Positions 12,742-25,219 of a stretch of DNA of 64,000 bases are shown here, piece after piece. Origin of the DNA: Hyperoplus lanceolatus (taxonomy: Eukaryota > Chordata > Actinopteri > Uranoscopiformes > Ammodytidae); assembly GCA_026929865.2 (NCBI GenBank), contig CM049405.1:21749501-21813500 (forward strand), written 5' to 3'. The notes beneath the pieces were generated by a model. The model saw only the letters and a list, made by a program, of their open reading frames with translations, was not told where the DNA came from and ran no database searches. Each line of letters starts with the position of its first letter. Within the stretch, counting starts at the first letter, position 1. A program made the translations under genes and the position numbers.

Positions 12742-14842
12742 GGCACTCGCTGTTAAACTCGAGTAAGATAAGCGATGTCACTCCCGAGTGTTGGAGCTAT
12801 ACACACAAGGTTGATGATGAGCAAGAAATGGAGATGATGGAATGTAATTTGTCACTCACTCCTCGGGTGTTTGGGTAGCATGAAAGGGAATAAGTGCCCC
12901 TTCTCTAGTATCGGGTATTCAGACAATGTTTTTCGGCAGCTGCAATTAGGCTAGGCGCGTGTGAGCACTTGATAGGAATTGTCTTCACTTTCTTGCAGGC
13001 TTTCATAAAACACACATCGATTTGTGAGGATCAGTGTGTGAATGATGGCAGCATAATGACGAGCAGGAGGGTGGCTCATTCACGTCGTTTTGTCTGACGA
13101 TGCAGCTTCAGTGTTCCATATTTTTTCTCCCTTCTGTAAAAACCTGTCATTCATTAAGACTATTTTGAGAAGTGCTATGTGGAGTACTAATGGCGGAATG
13201 CTTGACACGGCAAGGATGGCATAGGGATGCTGCCTTAAAGAAAACAATGTCAGACTGTACTGTTCACTGTACTGTCTATATTGTATCCCAGTGGTCTACT
13301 TGGCTTCTGTTAATGAGGAAACAAATGCATTCAGAAAAACAATCAGCTGTGTATAGTGTGGCAATTATCCTACATTGGTCCTGTCTGTTTGTGTTAAACC
13401 TTTGTTCATCAACACACCCCATTCCACTCACACAATCAGAAACAAAGATCCCTTATAGTCAATATAGAAATGGTCCATGGTGAACCAATGTCGCGGGATA
13501 CTTGCTGTATTCTAGTGTAGTGTCGATAATGCATTCTTTTCCAGATTTACCCTGACATATCCCCTTTTGCAAATGTGGATATTCTGGCTCCAGTTAAAAA
13601 CAAAGACGTTGGTGAATAGGACATCAGAATCCTGGCTCATCATTTCTATTCTGTTCTATTGTACGTTTTATACTTTTGGATTATGATCAGTATATTATTG
13701 TGTGAAAGGTTGTAATCTTCTAAAATGTTCATCATTATCTTGATGAAATGTGTGTGAATGTTCTATTTTCAATCAGCCTATTGGGTTCTTTTATGGCTTG
13801 AGACCTTATTGGACAGGATTTATATTCCAGGGTGAGGTCCACTATCAAACATTTGCACTGCTTATCTATAATCTCTAAAATCATATGGCTCACTAAACTA
13901 ATGAAACTCAATCGAACAGCCAACCCTCCGATCATTGGCCAATCCAAGTGAGCCACGGTCATCCCAAGATGTCATGTATCTGCTTTTCACAGGGATTGAT
14001 GACAAAAAAACATATAGAAAATTACATTTTGAGACAGAACTCGCAGGTTGTTCTTTGTACGGACCTGTTCAATCTGGTACCAGTCACAATGTATGAAGTA
14101 TGAGGGTTTGACAGTTGTCAGCATTTTCTTGTGTTATTTCTGTAATTCCATTGTGAATGGGCTTAACCCCCCCACACACTGATGGCTCTAAATATACCTT
14201 ACAGAATATGATGCTGAATAGAAATGGTAACTGGCAGCTATACACACAAGGCTGATGATGAACAAGCAATGGCCAAAGAGACCCCTTTCAGCAGCTAATT
14301 GCATTGTGCAGGAAGAAAAACTGGAGTGGCACTATATACCAGAAGTCACAAAACATGTTATTTGAGCATTTTCAATGAATAGATCTCAGAGTCAAGACCT
14401 TGCCCCTGCCACAATACCGTTAAAGCTGTATAGATTTATTTTTTTAATACTGAATTCACCTTCAAATTCCATTAGTAAAAGCATTACATACAATCCTATT
14501 TGGTGAATAGAACCACGGTTTCACACTAAATGTTTCCAAACTAAATGGTTATTTAGTTTAATGTATTGAGCTAAGGCTGTTTTTAAAATGCATTTATTTA
14601 CCAACCATGAACATACAGGGAAATAATTAACCACATCTAAGACGTGATAATGCTATATACTGTATATTATAAAATAAAGTACAATGTGTTGTTCATGTAC
14701 ATATGTTTATGTATTGCAAGTGTGGAGGCAGTTGCAGCTACAGTATGTGTATAAACATGTCAGGGAAAATGAATAGCAACTTCACCCAACCAGATAGAGA
14801 TTAGGGTTTGGGAAAGAGTATACCCAATCTGGTCCAAGAAAG
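12742..14842. other. No gene seen
   Basis: Unique-looking AT-rich sequence with only short, random-looking open frames and no element ends that I could recognise. Confidence 0.5.
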
Positions 14843-14884
14843 ACGAGTTATTTTCTCCTCAGACTGGAGGAGAAAATGACTCGT
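14843..14884. other. 18-bp stem hairpin with 6-nt loop
   Basis: ACGAGTTATTTTCTCCTC (14843-14860) pairs with GAGGAGAAAATGACTCGT (14867-14884) with a single mismatch, leaving a 6-nt loop. A second hairpin follows within about 10 bp: ACTTTGTAC and GTACAAAGT separated by 5 nt. It could be a small RNA hairpin, a relic of a fold-back repeat, or chance. The stem is shorter than a typical microRNA precursor. Confidence 0.5.
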
Positions 14885-14912
14885 ACTTGTACTTTGTACT
14901 TGATGTACAAAG

Positions 14913-16880
14913 TGAATAAGAGGCACAAAGGAAGTTTCCGTCCTAAAGCAGTTAATCTGCCAAACTGCAGAGTCAGAGCATGAAAGACGGAACAGAATTC
15001 AACAGAAAATTAAGCCTTTTCCAGTGTCCATAACATGCAAAACAGCCATATTTCATTTTGATAACATGCTGGAAGAAAATGTATACATTTAAACCGTTTT
15101 TATTAAGTGAAATGCAACTTTAAAGTGGCCTTTAGATTTTGATCTAACTTAATGAATATGTCAGTATTGATTTAACAGATTATTAGGATGATATGAGGAA
15201 TGGAATTTGTATCATCTTTTGGATACATCCATTATCCCACACAAGGATTTCAATAATTGATTATGCATTAGTAGCAGTTTAACCTTTATAAAAAAACATT
15301 CTGCATCACTAAGCCACATCATATTTAAATTAGATGCATTCCTTGCCACAGAATAACAGTCTAGAGATAATTCTGCGAAAGACACAGCCTCACTGCACTG
15401 TACTGTATGATTGCATCACATCTCTGGAAAATAAATGGGATTGTTGCCTGATTGTTTTAGATTACTCCCATGAGTGTGATGCAGATGTACATTTTGGCAT
15501 CCACATGCTGAAAAGGATAGACATTTTTTGGCAAAATGTAAAATTTAAATGTATAATCTGTAAATAAGGACATTAAGTTATTCTAATGGCACGTTTGGAA
15601 CACAAAGGTGAATCGCAATTAGTCATGTGTATACTGACTGTGAAAATACTGTATTTTGTCTTCACTTAAAAGGAGGAAACCTGGAGTAACCTTAGTCTGA
15701 GTAGAGCAGCAGGGAACGGTTTTCAACATGACGTAAGGGAAGAGAAAGGCAACAAAGGCTTTGTATTTGAAGTGGTGATGTCAGTCTTCAAAATACTACT
15801 ACTTCTTTGAGGTAGAGAGCTTAAAGGTCAGCGACAAAAGATAAGGTCAAGGTTAATCATGCTGGCATACATCTGTGAACTGGTCCGTGTTTATTTTGCA
15901 TCAAAATAATGTTTCTTAGGAGTCAGGCTGAAAGTTAAAGTAGGACTGAAAATTCTTGTATACGTCAGACTTGGAAATGACAACAACCTGTATATGTAAC
16001 ACAGCACAGCACGAGTTGGGACTTGAATCCATACGTACATAAGAAATCTACATTCGCGCTTCGACTCTGGCCGAGGCTCCCCACTAAGGCTCCCCACTAA
16101 GGCATGAATCTTTAAACACTTCTGCTTTGCGGTATGAAAGCAGAGTTCAAACAGCTCTTTCATTCATGTGGCTTTAGTTGTACAAAGGCAAGCTCCCAAT
16201 GCAAGTGAGAAGAGACAGAGTCGGTTACCTTCTGCCCCAAACAATGCAACGCAATAACTGCACCGTGTTCAACAGCCTTGTGCTTCTCTGACTCATAAAA
16301 CGGAATCTCTCATCTCGTGCCAATGATACATGAACGTTTGGAATCCTCAAACATGAGTGGAGCTTTGAGGATAATTCATTTTGCTTTGAGGTGTGAGCAC
16401 CGAGAAGATGAATGATAACGTTATTACGGGGAGCTGACTCTCTTCACCACTACGACACCCGTCACACTGAGTAAACACAGATGACAAATCAGGAAATCAT
16501 ACCTACCGCAGTGACGCCAGCAGCGGCTTTCCTAGATGTGTCGTGCATACATTTAATTAAATTATTTTACATTTTTAATTGTCTATTCTTTCTTGAAAGT
16601 ACAGTTGTGCCAATGGCCAATCCTGTTTTTGGATTATTTTGTAATTGAATAACATGCTTGACATGCCTTGTTGACTGCGTTGACTCACCAAAGCATTGAC
16701 TATGCTTTAGGCATACAAGTTTGATACAGCAGGGAGAAGCAGAAAATAGTTCAAATAGGTAGCTGTTTTTGTCATGTGTTGCCTTTTAGGGCTATTGGCT
16801 TTCCTTTGGAATGTATACGGTAGGCTAATCAAAAATGTATGGTAGTGTATTGGAAACCGTCATGCGAAAAAAACGTGAAT

Positions 16881-16883
<3 letters not shown>
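14913..16883. other. No gene seen
   Basis: Unique-looking sequence. A 15-bp tandem duplication (GGCTCCCCACTAA unit) sits at about 16074-16102. Nothing else was recognised. Confidence 0.5.

Positions 16884-16955
<72 letters not shown>
16884..16955. repeat. (CT)n microsatellite
   Basis: About 72 bp of uninterrupted TC/CT repeat. The serine-leucine frame through it is an artefact of the repeat. Confidence 0.98.
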
Positions 16956-16957
<2 letters not shown>

Positions 16958-19916
16958 GCCCACACACTGAGTCATTTGTATTTGCTAAGACTCAGAACAT
17001 GTCCACTTCCATTTCCATAGCACAAAAGACAGCTGGAACAAATATCAACCGTGGATCCATAATGTTTATGTTATTGAGGTGCGCAAATAACAATTCCGTT
17101 TTATTCTGAGATGCAATGTTTGCAACTATTTTGCATTGGCAATTACGAAGTTGAGAAAAACCTGCCACCAGGTCTATATTACAGTAACATCGATTTGCAT
17201 CCAATCTACCAAAGTTACACCTAATTTAGTGCTAATATGATGAATGTACAAGGACTGAATCAATTACTTAAGAAACTTAAGTAATCCAAATGAAACAAAC
17301 GTCCATTTAAATTATCTGCAGAAGAGTAGCCTACCAAGTGCACAGACCTCTAAAAGATCGCACCGAGAGATGATGCTGTGGGTTGAGCCTGCAAGTTAAA
17401 AATTGAGAGGAAGAGAGAAAAAAAAGAAAAAGAACTTGTGTGCCATATACGTACATGTACACTCGGAAACAACATTTACATTTGCTGCAGCAATTAAGAC
17501 TTGCAAAATTCCTTGGGGTTATCAATTAAACATGCATTCTAACTGAATTAATTTACAAAAAGGCAATCAAGCCTGAAAATATAGTATATTACCTATGTAA
17601 AAATGAGTGACTGACAACATAGGCCTGATATTGGTCTAACCCCAGATAGGAGTAGAAAGTGTTGAATATAGGCTCTCTTCTGACAGGAGCTGTGCATCAA
17701 CAGAGCGCTCTGTCTGACCTTCCCCGCTGTTGAGCCCATTACGCTTCAATTAACGACAGCGGCCTGCTGCGACCAGAAGGAACAGCTGCTGCTAGGCCTG
17801 CATGGAGGTAATTCAATGAGAGCCCTAGACAGGGGGGGACGCAAAAACCTGATCCACCAATCATATACACCTATGCACAAGGGAATGCAATTTCACCTCG
17901 GCTGTATTGTGCCATGAGACGGAGGAGTAAGAAACCGTGACCCGGACTCCGTGAAGCTCTCACAGTATGCGAGAGCTAGTCGGAAAAAAATATTGCTGAG
18001 CTTAGCCATATGGGTAATTCAATTTTACAAAAAAGACAAAAAAGAAAAAATCTGATTAGTGCCTTTGCTCTCAGCTAATGGATACTCAATAGTTCACGTT
18101 AAGGCAATGCAGAGATCATTTCCAGTTGTTGTGTTTTTTTTAGAATGATTTGAGTGGTTGATTATGGTTTCTAGATGAACTGTCAGATACGTTATCTTTC
18201 TTTCAACGGCAGAAATTTTCTTATTCTGCACATTAAGTAAATGCTTTAAACACACTGACTACAACTTTGGGCAATTAAGGCAGTATTTAGATGGTTGGAT
18301 TAATAGATGACTCTTAATCATAAATTCACTGAACTAAGGTCCTTCCGTTTCAAATGATTAAAAACAGTTCATATTAAACAGCGAAAAAGAATGATATATG
18401 AGCTTCATCTGCAGTGTCTATATGAAGAAATTAGCTGTGCAGAATGACATACCCTTACTGATTGGTTAAATCTTACTTGACAGGGATTTAGACACAAGGA
18501 TCTAAAACTGGCAAAAGATAATGAGAATGAGTGGACTAGACTGGCAAGCTCTTCTGCACAAGCTAATGTAGTGAAAACAGGAAGGTAAGCGTTCTTACAT
18601 GCACCTCAACGAGCATTTATATCAGAAAATGTGTAGTTTAGGTACAGTTCTTAATACACTAACTCTGAATAACTAAATCGAGATCCTTTACATCTCAAGC
18701 ACCTAAAATGAGTTGGAAATAACCCGTAAGCAATTGCAACCCAAGGACATTGAGGGGATTCAGAATGCCCAATAAAATAAAATTAGATTAGATTAGATTA
18801 GATTAGATTTGATTAGATTAAATTAGATTGTGTGCAATAAGTGTATGTATATGTATATACAGTATATACGTATAATACACTATGGAGTGAGTAATGGGAG
18901 ATGAGAACTGAAAATCAGGATCAAAGAAGAAATAATAATAAAATACATGCATCTATTACACAAAGCTTTGTACACCATCAATTGTAGTAGCACATAAAGT
19001 CACCTTGAAACTTTGTGATCATGATGCAAAGCAACACACGCAGACACACACACACCAACTCCTGACAATGCAATTAACATGAAAAATGTGAAACAATCTG
19101 TTTGCGTGGACTGGGTTTGGCCAGGTCCTCTAACAAAGCCCCACACCTTATCTGTAACTTCACCAGGAGCCTACCAGAGTGTAATTACACCGGGGCCCGC
19201 CCAGCCTGGGACAGTGCTGTTGATTCTGATTGGATCTCACCTTGACTTGACTCTTCAACCTGGGGGTTACTGAAACAACTCCCCCTACATCTCCACCAGG
19301 AACAATGTATTAGTTAATCAACTGATAAAAACTCCAGATAAAAGTGTCCTGATCCCATTAGAGCTGGAAATAACTCTTCTCTCTGCTGGCAGTTTTACTG
19401 TTGCTAAGGATGTATTGTAGCATCCTATAGAGCGCTACTGTCCTACACTATGGGTTGGCTTCTTAATGAGCAACTTTTTTGGGGGGGTATGCAGAGTCAG
19501 CGGAACGTGAGGAAAATACAAACACAGGAATGAAAATTTGTTCATCTTATCAGCGATGTCCTAGAGACATAGGTCACCTGAGGAAACAATAGGTTCTATG
19601 TGTACACATCCATATAGATTAAAGGGACGGGCTGTTATTTTTAGATGTAGTCAGTGAATCCTGTGAGCTTCATTTGTCTTTGTGTACTCTTGTACTTCTT
19701 TGTCCCCACATATAAAGTAGGCTACACATTTCAGAGCTTCCACACACACACACACACCGCCAAGGAAAGGCAAGAAGGTGCCGTACCCCAGAGCCATTCA
19801 CATAGCCGCTGTTTGATGAAAGGCTTACACAATAAAACAAATAAAGAAATTGAATTAGGTGTGCAAACAAATTGTCATGAGCCTGAGCAGTTGTAAAGCT
19901 TTTTTTAACCTATTTT
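16956..19916. other. No gene; includes an ATTAG-type pentamer repeat
   Basis: A diverged GATTA pentamer tract lies at about 18783-18830. The block at 17660-17850 has balanced composition and AATTAA-type core motifs and could be a conserved non-coding element, which is only a guess. No coding sequence was recognised. Confidence 0.45.
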
Positions 19917-20229
19917 GGTAACACTTCACAATAATGCTACATTAATGAACTGTTAGTTAATGCTTAGTAAACATCAACTAAGCAATAGCTAGCTGTTAAT
20001 AACTGCTTAGTTAATGCTTAATAAGCATGTTGTAAGCATGTACTAACCATTATGCTTAATTAATGCTTAACAAAACATTAGTTAACTAAAAATAGTTAGT
20101 GCTTAACCAAGCATTAACTAACCATTACTAACGAAGCATGAAAAGTTACTTAATGCTTAATAAGCATTTACTAACCATCAATAGCATTACATAAGCATCA
20201 TTTATGTACCCTTATTGTAAAGTGTTACC
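19917..20229. mobile_element. hAT-type MITE with GGTAACACTT ends
   Basis: The left end starts GGTAACACTTCACAATAA and the right end is the reverse complement of GGTAACACTTTACAATAAGG. The 8 bp before (CCTATTTT) and after (CATATTTT) match at 7 of 8 positions, as expected for a hAT-type duplication. The 313-bp interior is built from repeated, inverted GTTAATGCTTA / TAAGCATTAAC-like units. There is no coding capacity. A second element with the same termini lies at 47010-47488. Confidence 0.75.
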
Positions 20230-20237
20230 CATATTTT

Positions 20238-21693
20238 TTTGTTTTACAAAGACATGATATGGAGTTGAGGTTTGCTTATACTGTATAGTTAATGTTTATG
20301 AGAATATGTTGAGACAGTGATGTATGACAGTTGTTTGGAGTATAAAGTAGAGCCAAAGATGTTACAGCTGAAGGAAAGAAAATGACAGTCCCGTGAATAT
20401 TTCTTTGGGTATCAGCTGTCTGTGGCCCGTACGCAACTTCTGAGAAGGTATAACAGAGAAATGACTTTTTAGGAGAAACAGTATCCTCCTGTCACTCTTG
20501 GTAGACAGGACGTTGTTAGACAGATGCATTTGAATGCTCTCTGGGTGACTGCAGCAGCATGCAGCTCATCTGTCTCCAGTCTACAGTACGGGGATGGGAC
20601 TGTCTCCGTCTCTTTGAATCTTATAATCTACTCAGACCTTCGGAGGCAGAGCGCTAAGAAAGCTCCTTCACAACTGTCACATTTGAATAAACGAAATCGA
20701 AACAGGAGACAGAGTCTTGAATCAACACTCCAAAACCAAAAAACAGCCGTAATGAATAATGCAACCCCCCCCCCTCCTCATAACAACAATGTGCCGCAAC
20801 AGACACAGGAGCACTGCCTGCCGTGAAAAGGACGGTAATTGAAACCTTGACAAGTCAGTCACACGGCTCTCAATCCCCCCTGAAAACATTTTTGAAATGA
20901 AGAAATTGTAGATTGTTTACAGACAACAATATAAAAAAATAGGGTGTGCGGGCTTTTAAAGCAGTGTGTGTTTTAAAACAAATCATAATACAGTAACTTA
21001 ATTGAGATTGTGTAGCACTTTTTCTAACCAAATCAGCTAGTTGGATGGACACACAACAATAGCAGCAAAGTACAGATTTTTTAAAAGGAGGTTTTATAAG
21101 GTTACAAAGAGGACAGTGAATTGTTTTGAAGACCTCCAACAAGACACTTTTTAAGAACTTTGGAGTCCTAGCCCTAGTGCCCTCTGTTTGTTAGAAGTGA
21201 ATAACAATACATCCCTCAGGCAACAAAAGAAATACAAGGACAGAAAGTGCAAAGCAGAGCTATATATGAGAAATTGATTTGACAAGCATATGCACTTTTC
21301 CATCACCTGTAAGCAGTCAGTTGATCTCTGGCAAAGTCCCAAATAATTAAAAGCAACAATAATCTAATTGTGTGGAAACAAAGGCACAATTAAGGGTAAG
21401 TGCAGCTTGCAATGAAACAAATTATATTATCTTTGCAATGCACCGGAGCTACTTTATTATGCTGCTATATTATTTAAATTAAATCAGGTTCAAGCATCTA
21501 AGCAAGCTCTTTATAGGAGACCAATGGGAGTATAGCATGTTACCTGTTTATGCTGTAAACAAAAAGACCATCAATCTAGTTGTTATCTGTATTACACATC
21601 ATAATTAGTTTTTGCATGTGTGACCTGTCTGATTGGTAGGTATATAGGACAATAAGTGCATACCTTTGTATTGTAAGAATAACAGTAGAAAAA
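20238..21693. other. No gene seen
   Basis: AT-rich unique sequence with a short C run at about 20766. No recognisable gene or element. Confidence 0.5.
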
Positions 21694-21706
21694 GGAATAT
21701 TGTGGT
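21694..21706. repeat. Target-site duplication, copy 1, of the Rex3 insertion
   Basis: GGAATATTGTGGT occurs here and again at 22910-22922, directly abutting both ends of the Rex3 copy. A 13-bp perfect direct repeat is a clean retroposition footprint. Confidence 0.9.
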
Positions 21707-22909
21707 CATCATCATCATCATCATCATCATCAACCGCTTATCCGAAATCGGGTCGCGGGGGCAGCAGCTTGAGCAGGGAACCCCAAACTTCTCTTTCCCG
21801 GGCCACATCAACCAGCTCTGACTGGGGGATCCCGAGGCGTTCCCAGGCCAGTGTGGAGATATAATCTCTCCACCTAGTCCTGGGTCTTCCCCGAGGCCTC
21901 CTTCCAGCTGGACGCTCCTGGAACACCTCCCTAGGGAGGCGCCCTGGGGGCATCCTTACCAGATGCCCGAACCACCTCAACTGGCTCCTTTCAACGCAAA
22001 GGAGTAGCGGCTCTGCCCCGAGTTCCTCACGAATGACTGAGCTTCTCACCCTATCTCTAAGGGAGACGCCAGCCACTCTCCTGAGAAAGCCCATTTCGGC
22101 CGCTTGTACCCGCGATCTCGTTCTTTCGGTCATTACCCAGCCTTCATGACCATAGGTGAGGGTAGGAACAAAGATCGCCCGGTAGATCGAAAGCTTTGCC
22201 TTACGACTCAGTTCTCTTTTCGTCACAACAGTGCGGTAAAGCGAGTGCAAAACCGCCCCTGCTGCTCCGATTCTACGGCCAATCTCACGCTCCATTGTTC
22301 CCTCACTCGCAAACAAGACCCCGAGGTACTTAAACTCCTTCACTTGGGGTAAGGACTCATTCCCTACCTGTAGTAGACAATCCATCGGTTTCCTGCTGAG
22401 CACCATGGCCTCAGATTTAGAGGTACTGATCCTCATCCCAACCGCTTCACACTCGGCTGCAAACCGATCCAATGAGAGCTGAAGGTCACAGGCCGATGAT
22501 GCCATCAGAACCACATCATCCGCAAACAGCAGAGATGAGATCTTCAGCCCACCAAACTGCAACCCCTCCCCACCACGACTACGCCTTGATATCCTGTCCA
22601 TGAATATCACAAACAGGATTGGTGATAAAGCGCAGCCCTGGCGGAGGCCAACCCCCACCGGAAACAGGTCTGACTTACTACCGAGAACCCGTACACAGCT
22701 CTCGCTTTGAGTGTACAGAGACTGGATGGCCCTCAGAAGAGACACCCTCACCCCATACTCCCGCAGCACCCCCCACAGTATCTCCCGGGGAACCCGGTCA
22801 TAAGCCTTCTCCAGATCTACAAAACACATGTAGACTGGATGAGCAAACTCCCAAGCTCCCTCTAGGATCCTTGCGAGAGTGAAGAGCTGGTCCGTTGTTC
22901 CACAGCCAC
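21707..22909 (-). mobile_element. Rex3-type LINE (RTE clade), 5'-truncated, with 13-bp target-site duplication
   Basis: A minus-strand retrotransposon copy of 1.2 kb. It starts inside the reverse transcriptase at 22909 and ends with a short 3' region and a (GAT)n tail (plus-strand CAT repeats, 21707-21735), the tail type used by Rex3. A 13-bp perfect direct repeat flanks it. The body has one open frame throughout. The truncated 5' end, simple-repeat tail and duplication are what target-primed reverse transcription leaves. The perfect duplication and open frame indicate a young insertion. Confidence 0.92.
21738..22909 (-). CDS. Rex3-type reverse transcriptase, partial (no N-terminus)
   Basis: The open frame runs from the truncation point at about 22909 to a stop at 21738, about 390 codons; the first internal Met is at 22829. 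Counting from that Met, motif A is FVDLEKAYD (residues 3-11), motif B is GLRQGCALSPILF (61-73), motif C is the catalytic LLFADD (FADD 102-105), and VKEFKYLGVLF follows. The C-terminal part contains ERSQLRWFGHLVRM and RPRGRPRTRWRDY, typical of RTE/Rex3 enzymes, and the protein ends shortly after LLPPRP. The apurinic-type endonuclease domain and the N-terminal fingers are absent because of 5' truncation, so the copy cannot move on its own. There is no promoter of its own; expression is unlikely. Confidence 0.9.
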
Positions 22910-22922
22910 GGAATATTGTGGT
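22910..22922. repeat. Target-site duplication, copy 2, of the Rex3 insertion
   Basis: A perfect 13-bp repeat of 21694-21706, abutting the 5' truncation point. Confidence 0.9.
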
Positions 22923-23823
22923 GTTGGAGAAAAAACTCCTGTTTGGTATTTTAAAAACAACAAGGGGCGGAAAATGGCGCTGAAGAATTATGTGGCAAGG
23001 AGGTGCTTTTAACTGAAAAAAGGAAATCTCATTAAGAAGTCAGTGATTTGATTGATGTGTAAAACAGGCAAGGCACCGAACTTGTTTGAGCTAGTTTGTT
23101 GTTAGCATGTGCATCAGGATAACCTCAAGAACAGACAAGACAGGCAATACCTCAGTGGCAATTTCCAAAGTGATAATTTGTTGTGCAGTATTCATACAAC
23201 CCGACATTCACACCACTAGATTCTCTACCCATGCATGAGCAGTTAAATTAAATCATATGCATAGAAACTCCTTAATCAGGACAGTTGATTCCGCAGTGTC
23301 ATCTATAATTAACCAGAAATGAGTACCAGCACGTTGGCAGCCCATTAGGCGACTACAACAAAACTACAGTACATTGTCTGCCAGTTACGCTGGCTCCACA
23401 ACCCTCATCTCATCTCCATTATTATTAATAATTAACTGATTGATGATTGATCCAGTATTCATTCAATTTGAGTTTAGCTAAAGATGTTTGTTACTGAGGG
23501 AGGGATACTCTGAAGGTAAAATGTAGCTGGAATGAGTGAAACAATCCCAGAGCTAATTAATCCGTTTTTCTAAGGCAGTGTGTTTGGCTATGACATATTA
23601 GCCTTAGCCAAGCACTGTTTGCCCACTTGAGTTCAGTATAATATCAACCTGTTTCACTGGCAGTTACACAACCTATAATTATATGTGCTCACAATTCGAA
23701 TAATTATAACTGTTGTAATCCAGAGATACAGATAGTGCACAACAGTCTAGTATGGATCATTGTTATCTATCTATCTACCTGAAGATTTGACTTGATGCTT
23801 TTAGTTATATTGGAAGTACATTC
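22923..23823. other. No gene seen
   Basis: Unique AT-rich sequence between the Rex3 copy and the hAT nest. Nothing recognised. Confidence 0.5.
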
Positions 23824-24131
23824 ACTGCAGCCAGTGATGCCGGTAACACGTTACTTAGTAACGCGTTACCGGCATCGGACCTCTTTTTTCAGTAACGAGT
23901 AATCTAACGCGTTACTATCTCCAAACCAGTAATCAGATTAAAGTTACTCATCAAAGTCACTGTGCGTTACTTTTTCTGTCATTTTCCTTAGTGAAACATT
24001 TTACATAACTGCACAAATGACTGCGATGGCGATATAATGTAAATAAATATGCGCGCATGTGTCTCTAAACGCCCCAACTGCTCCAGCCGCTCCTCTCGTC
24101 TTTTTGGTAGCGCCCCTCGTCTCTGACATGC

Positions 24132-24182
24132 AGTGTGTGTGTGTGTGTGCGTGTGTGTGTGCCTGTGTGTGTGTGTGTGTGC
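24132..24182. repeat. Interrupted (GT)n microsatellite
   Basis: GT repeats with GC and CC interruptions, inside the hAT nest. Confidence 0.95.
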
Positions 24183-24451
24183 AGCAGCATTACGGCCGAG
24201 TTTAAGCTGAACTGTGGCGCAACCCAAACGTTTTCCCCCCCATGAAATATAGCGTCTGCTATGGGGAGATTTAGGATTCGGGTACGGTGACATTGAAGAG
24301 TTGGGCCCAATCTAGATCCACCCCCTACACCCTATCCCTATCCACTATCCCTCCGTTTGCGCGTTCGCGGGGAGGGCCCGCCATATTGAGTGCCGTCCCA
24401 AACCACCGAGCCTCGAGTGTAAGTGGGTTATAAAGCCCTCGATCACCGAAG

Positions 24452-25215
24452 CTGCATTCCAATAGTAGTTGCACTTCCCCTCGTTCATTTACCCTCAGCC
24501 CTTGGTATGACGTAACAGCATACGTTGCACGGAGGGAATTTGGAGAGCGGAGGGAGACTGGGCGGGTGAGGAGCGGAGGATTTAAATGGAACCCACTTGC
24601 CCTTGTAGTCGCAATGGACCGTCAATTACATAGGTAAATCTGAATGCAAATAATACAGAATTATAACATTCTGCTAAGGTAGCCTGTTGCAGAAAGCCAT
24701 TTCCATAGCATAACAAACATTGAATTTTGACACGGTATCTCAGATTATCAAGATATTCTTACTTACACATGTAAATTGTTTGCTCCGACGCATTTTCTTA
24801 TTTATGTTAGTTTCAACCAAAAAAATTGTTTTAAATAGTCCTCTAATTGGCAGCCATCTGTGTTATAGCAGCAATGTGTAAACTGCACTACATTCACTGG
24901 ATTGTTCGTATGGAAATAGGATAGCCTAATTGAGGCGTTTTGGAATATATTTATATATATATATATATATTTGTCCTGCGGGTGGCCGCGATGTCCCTAA
25001 AAGCATACAAGATGCAATGCACTGTGGGTGATATCCACCTCGGAGTGACCATGGATGTTCACTTGATCACACAGCCCTCCTAGGGTCTATATCACGAAGT
25101 TCACTTCAGTTTCCAGACAATTGGAACGACACTTAAGATGGCGGCGGGGATTCCCCCGAGGGCAAGTGCCTAGGGCAAGTGAACGAGGGCATGTTGAACG
25201 GGTATTGGAACGCAG
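24452..25215. mobile_element. Unclassified inverted-repeat element (CTGCRTTCCAATA ends)
   Basis: The left terminus CTGCATTCCAATA faces TATTGGAACGCAG on the right, and both ends then share a CCCTCGTTCA-type block, giving imperfect inverted repeats of about 45 bp over a 764-bp element. No coding frame and no certain target duplication. Confidence 0.6.
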
Positions 25216-25219
25216 GGCC

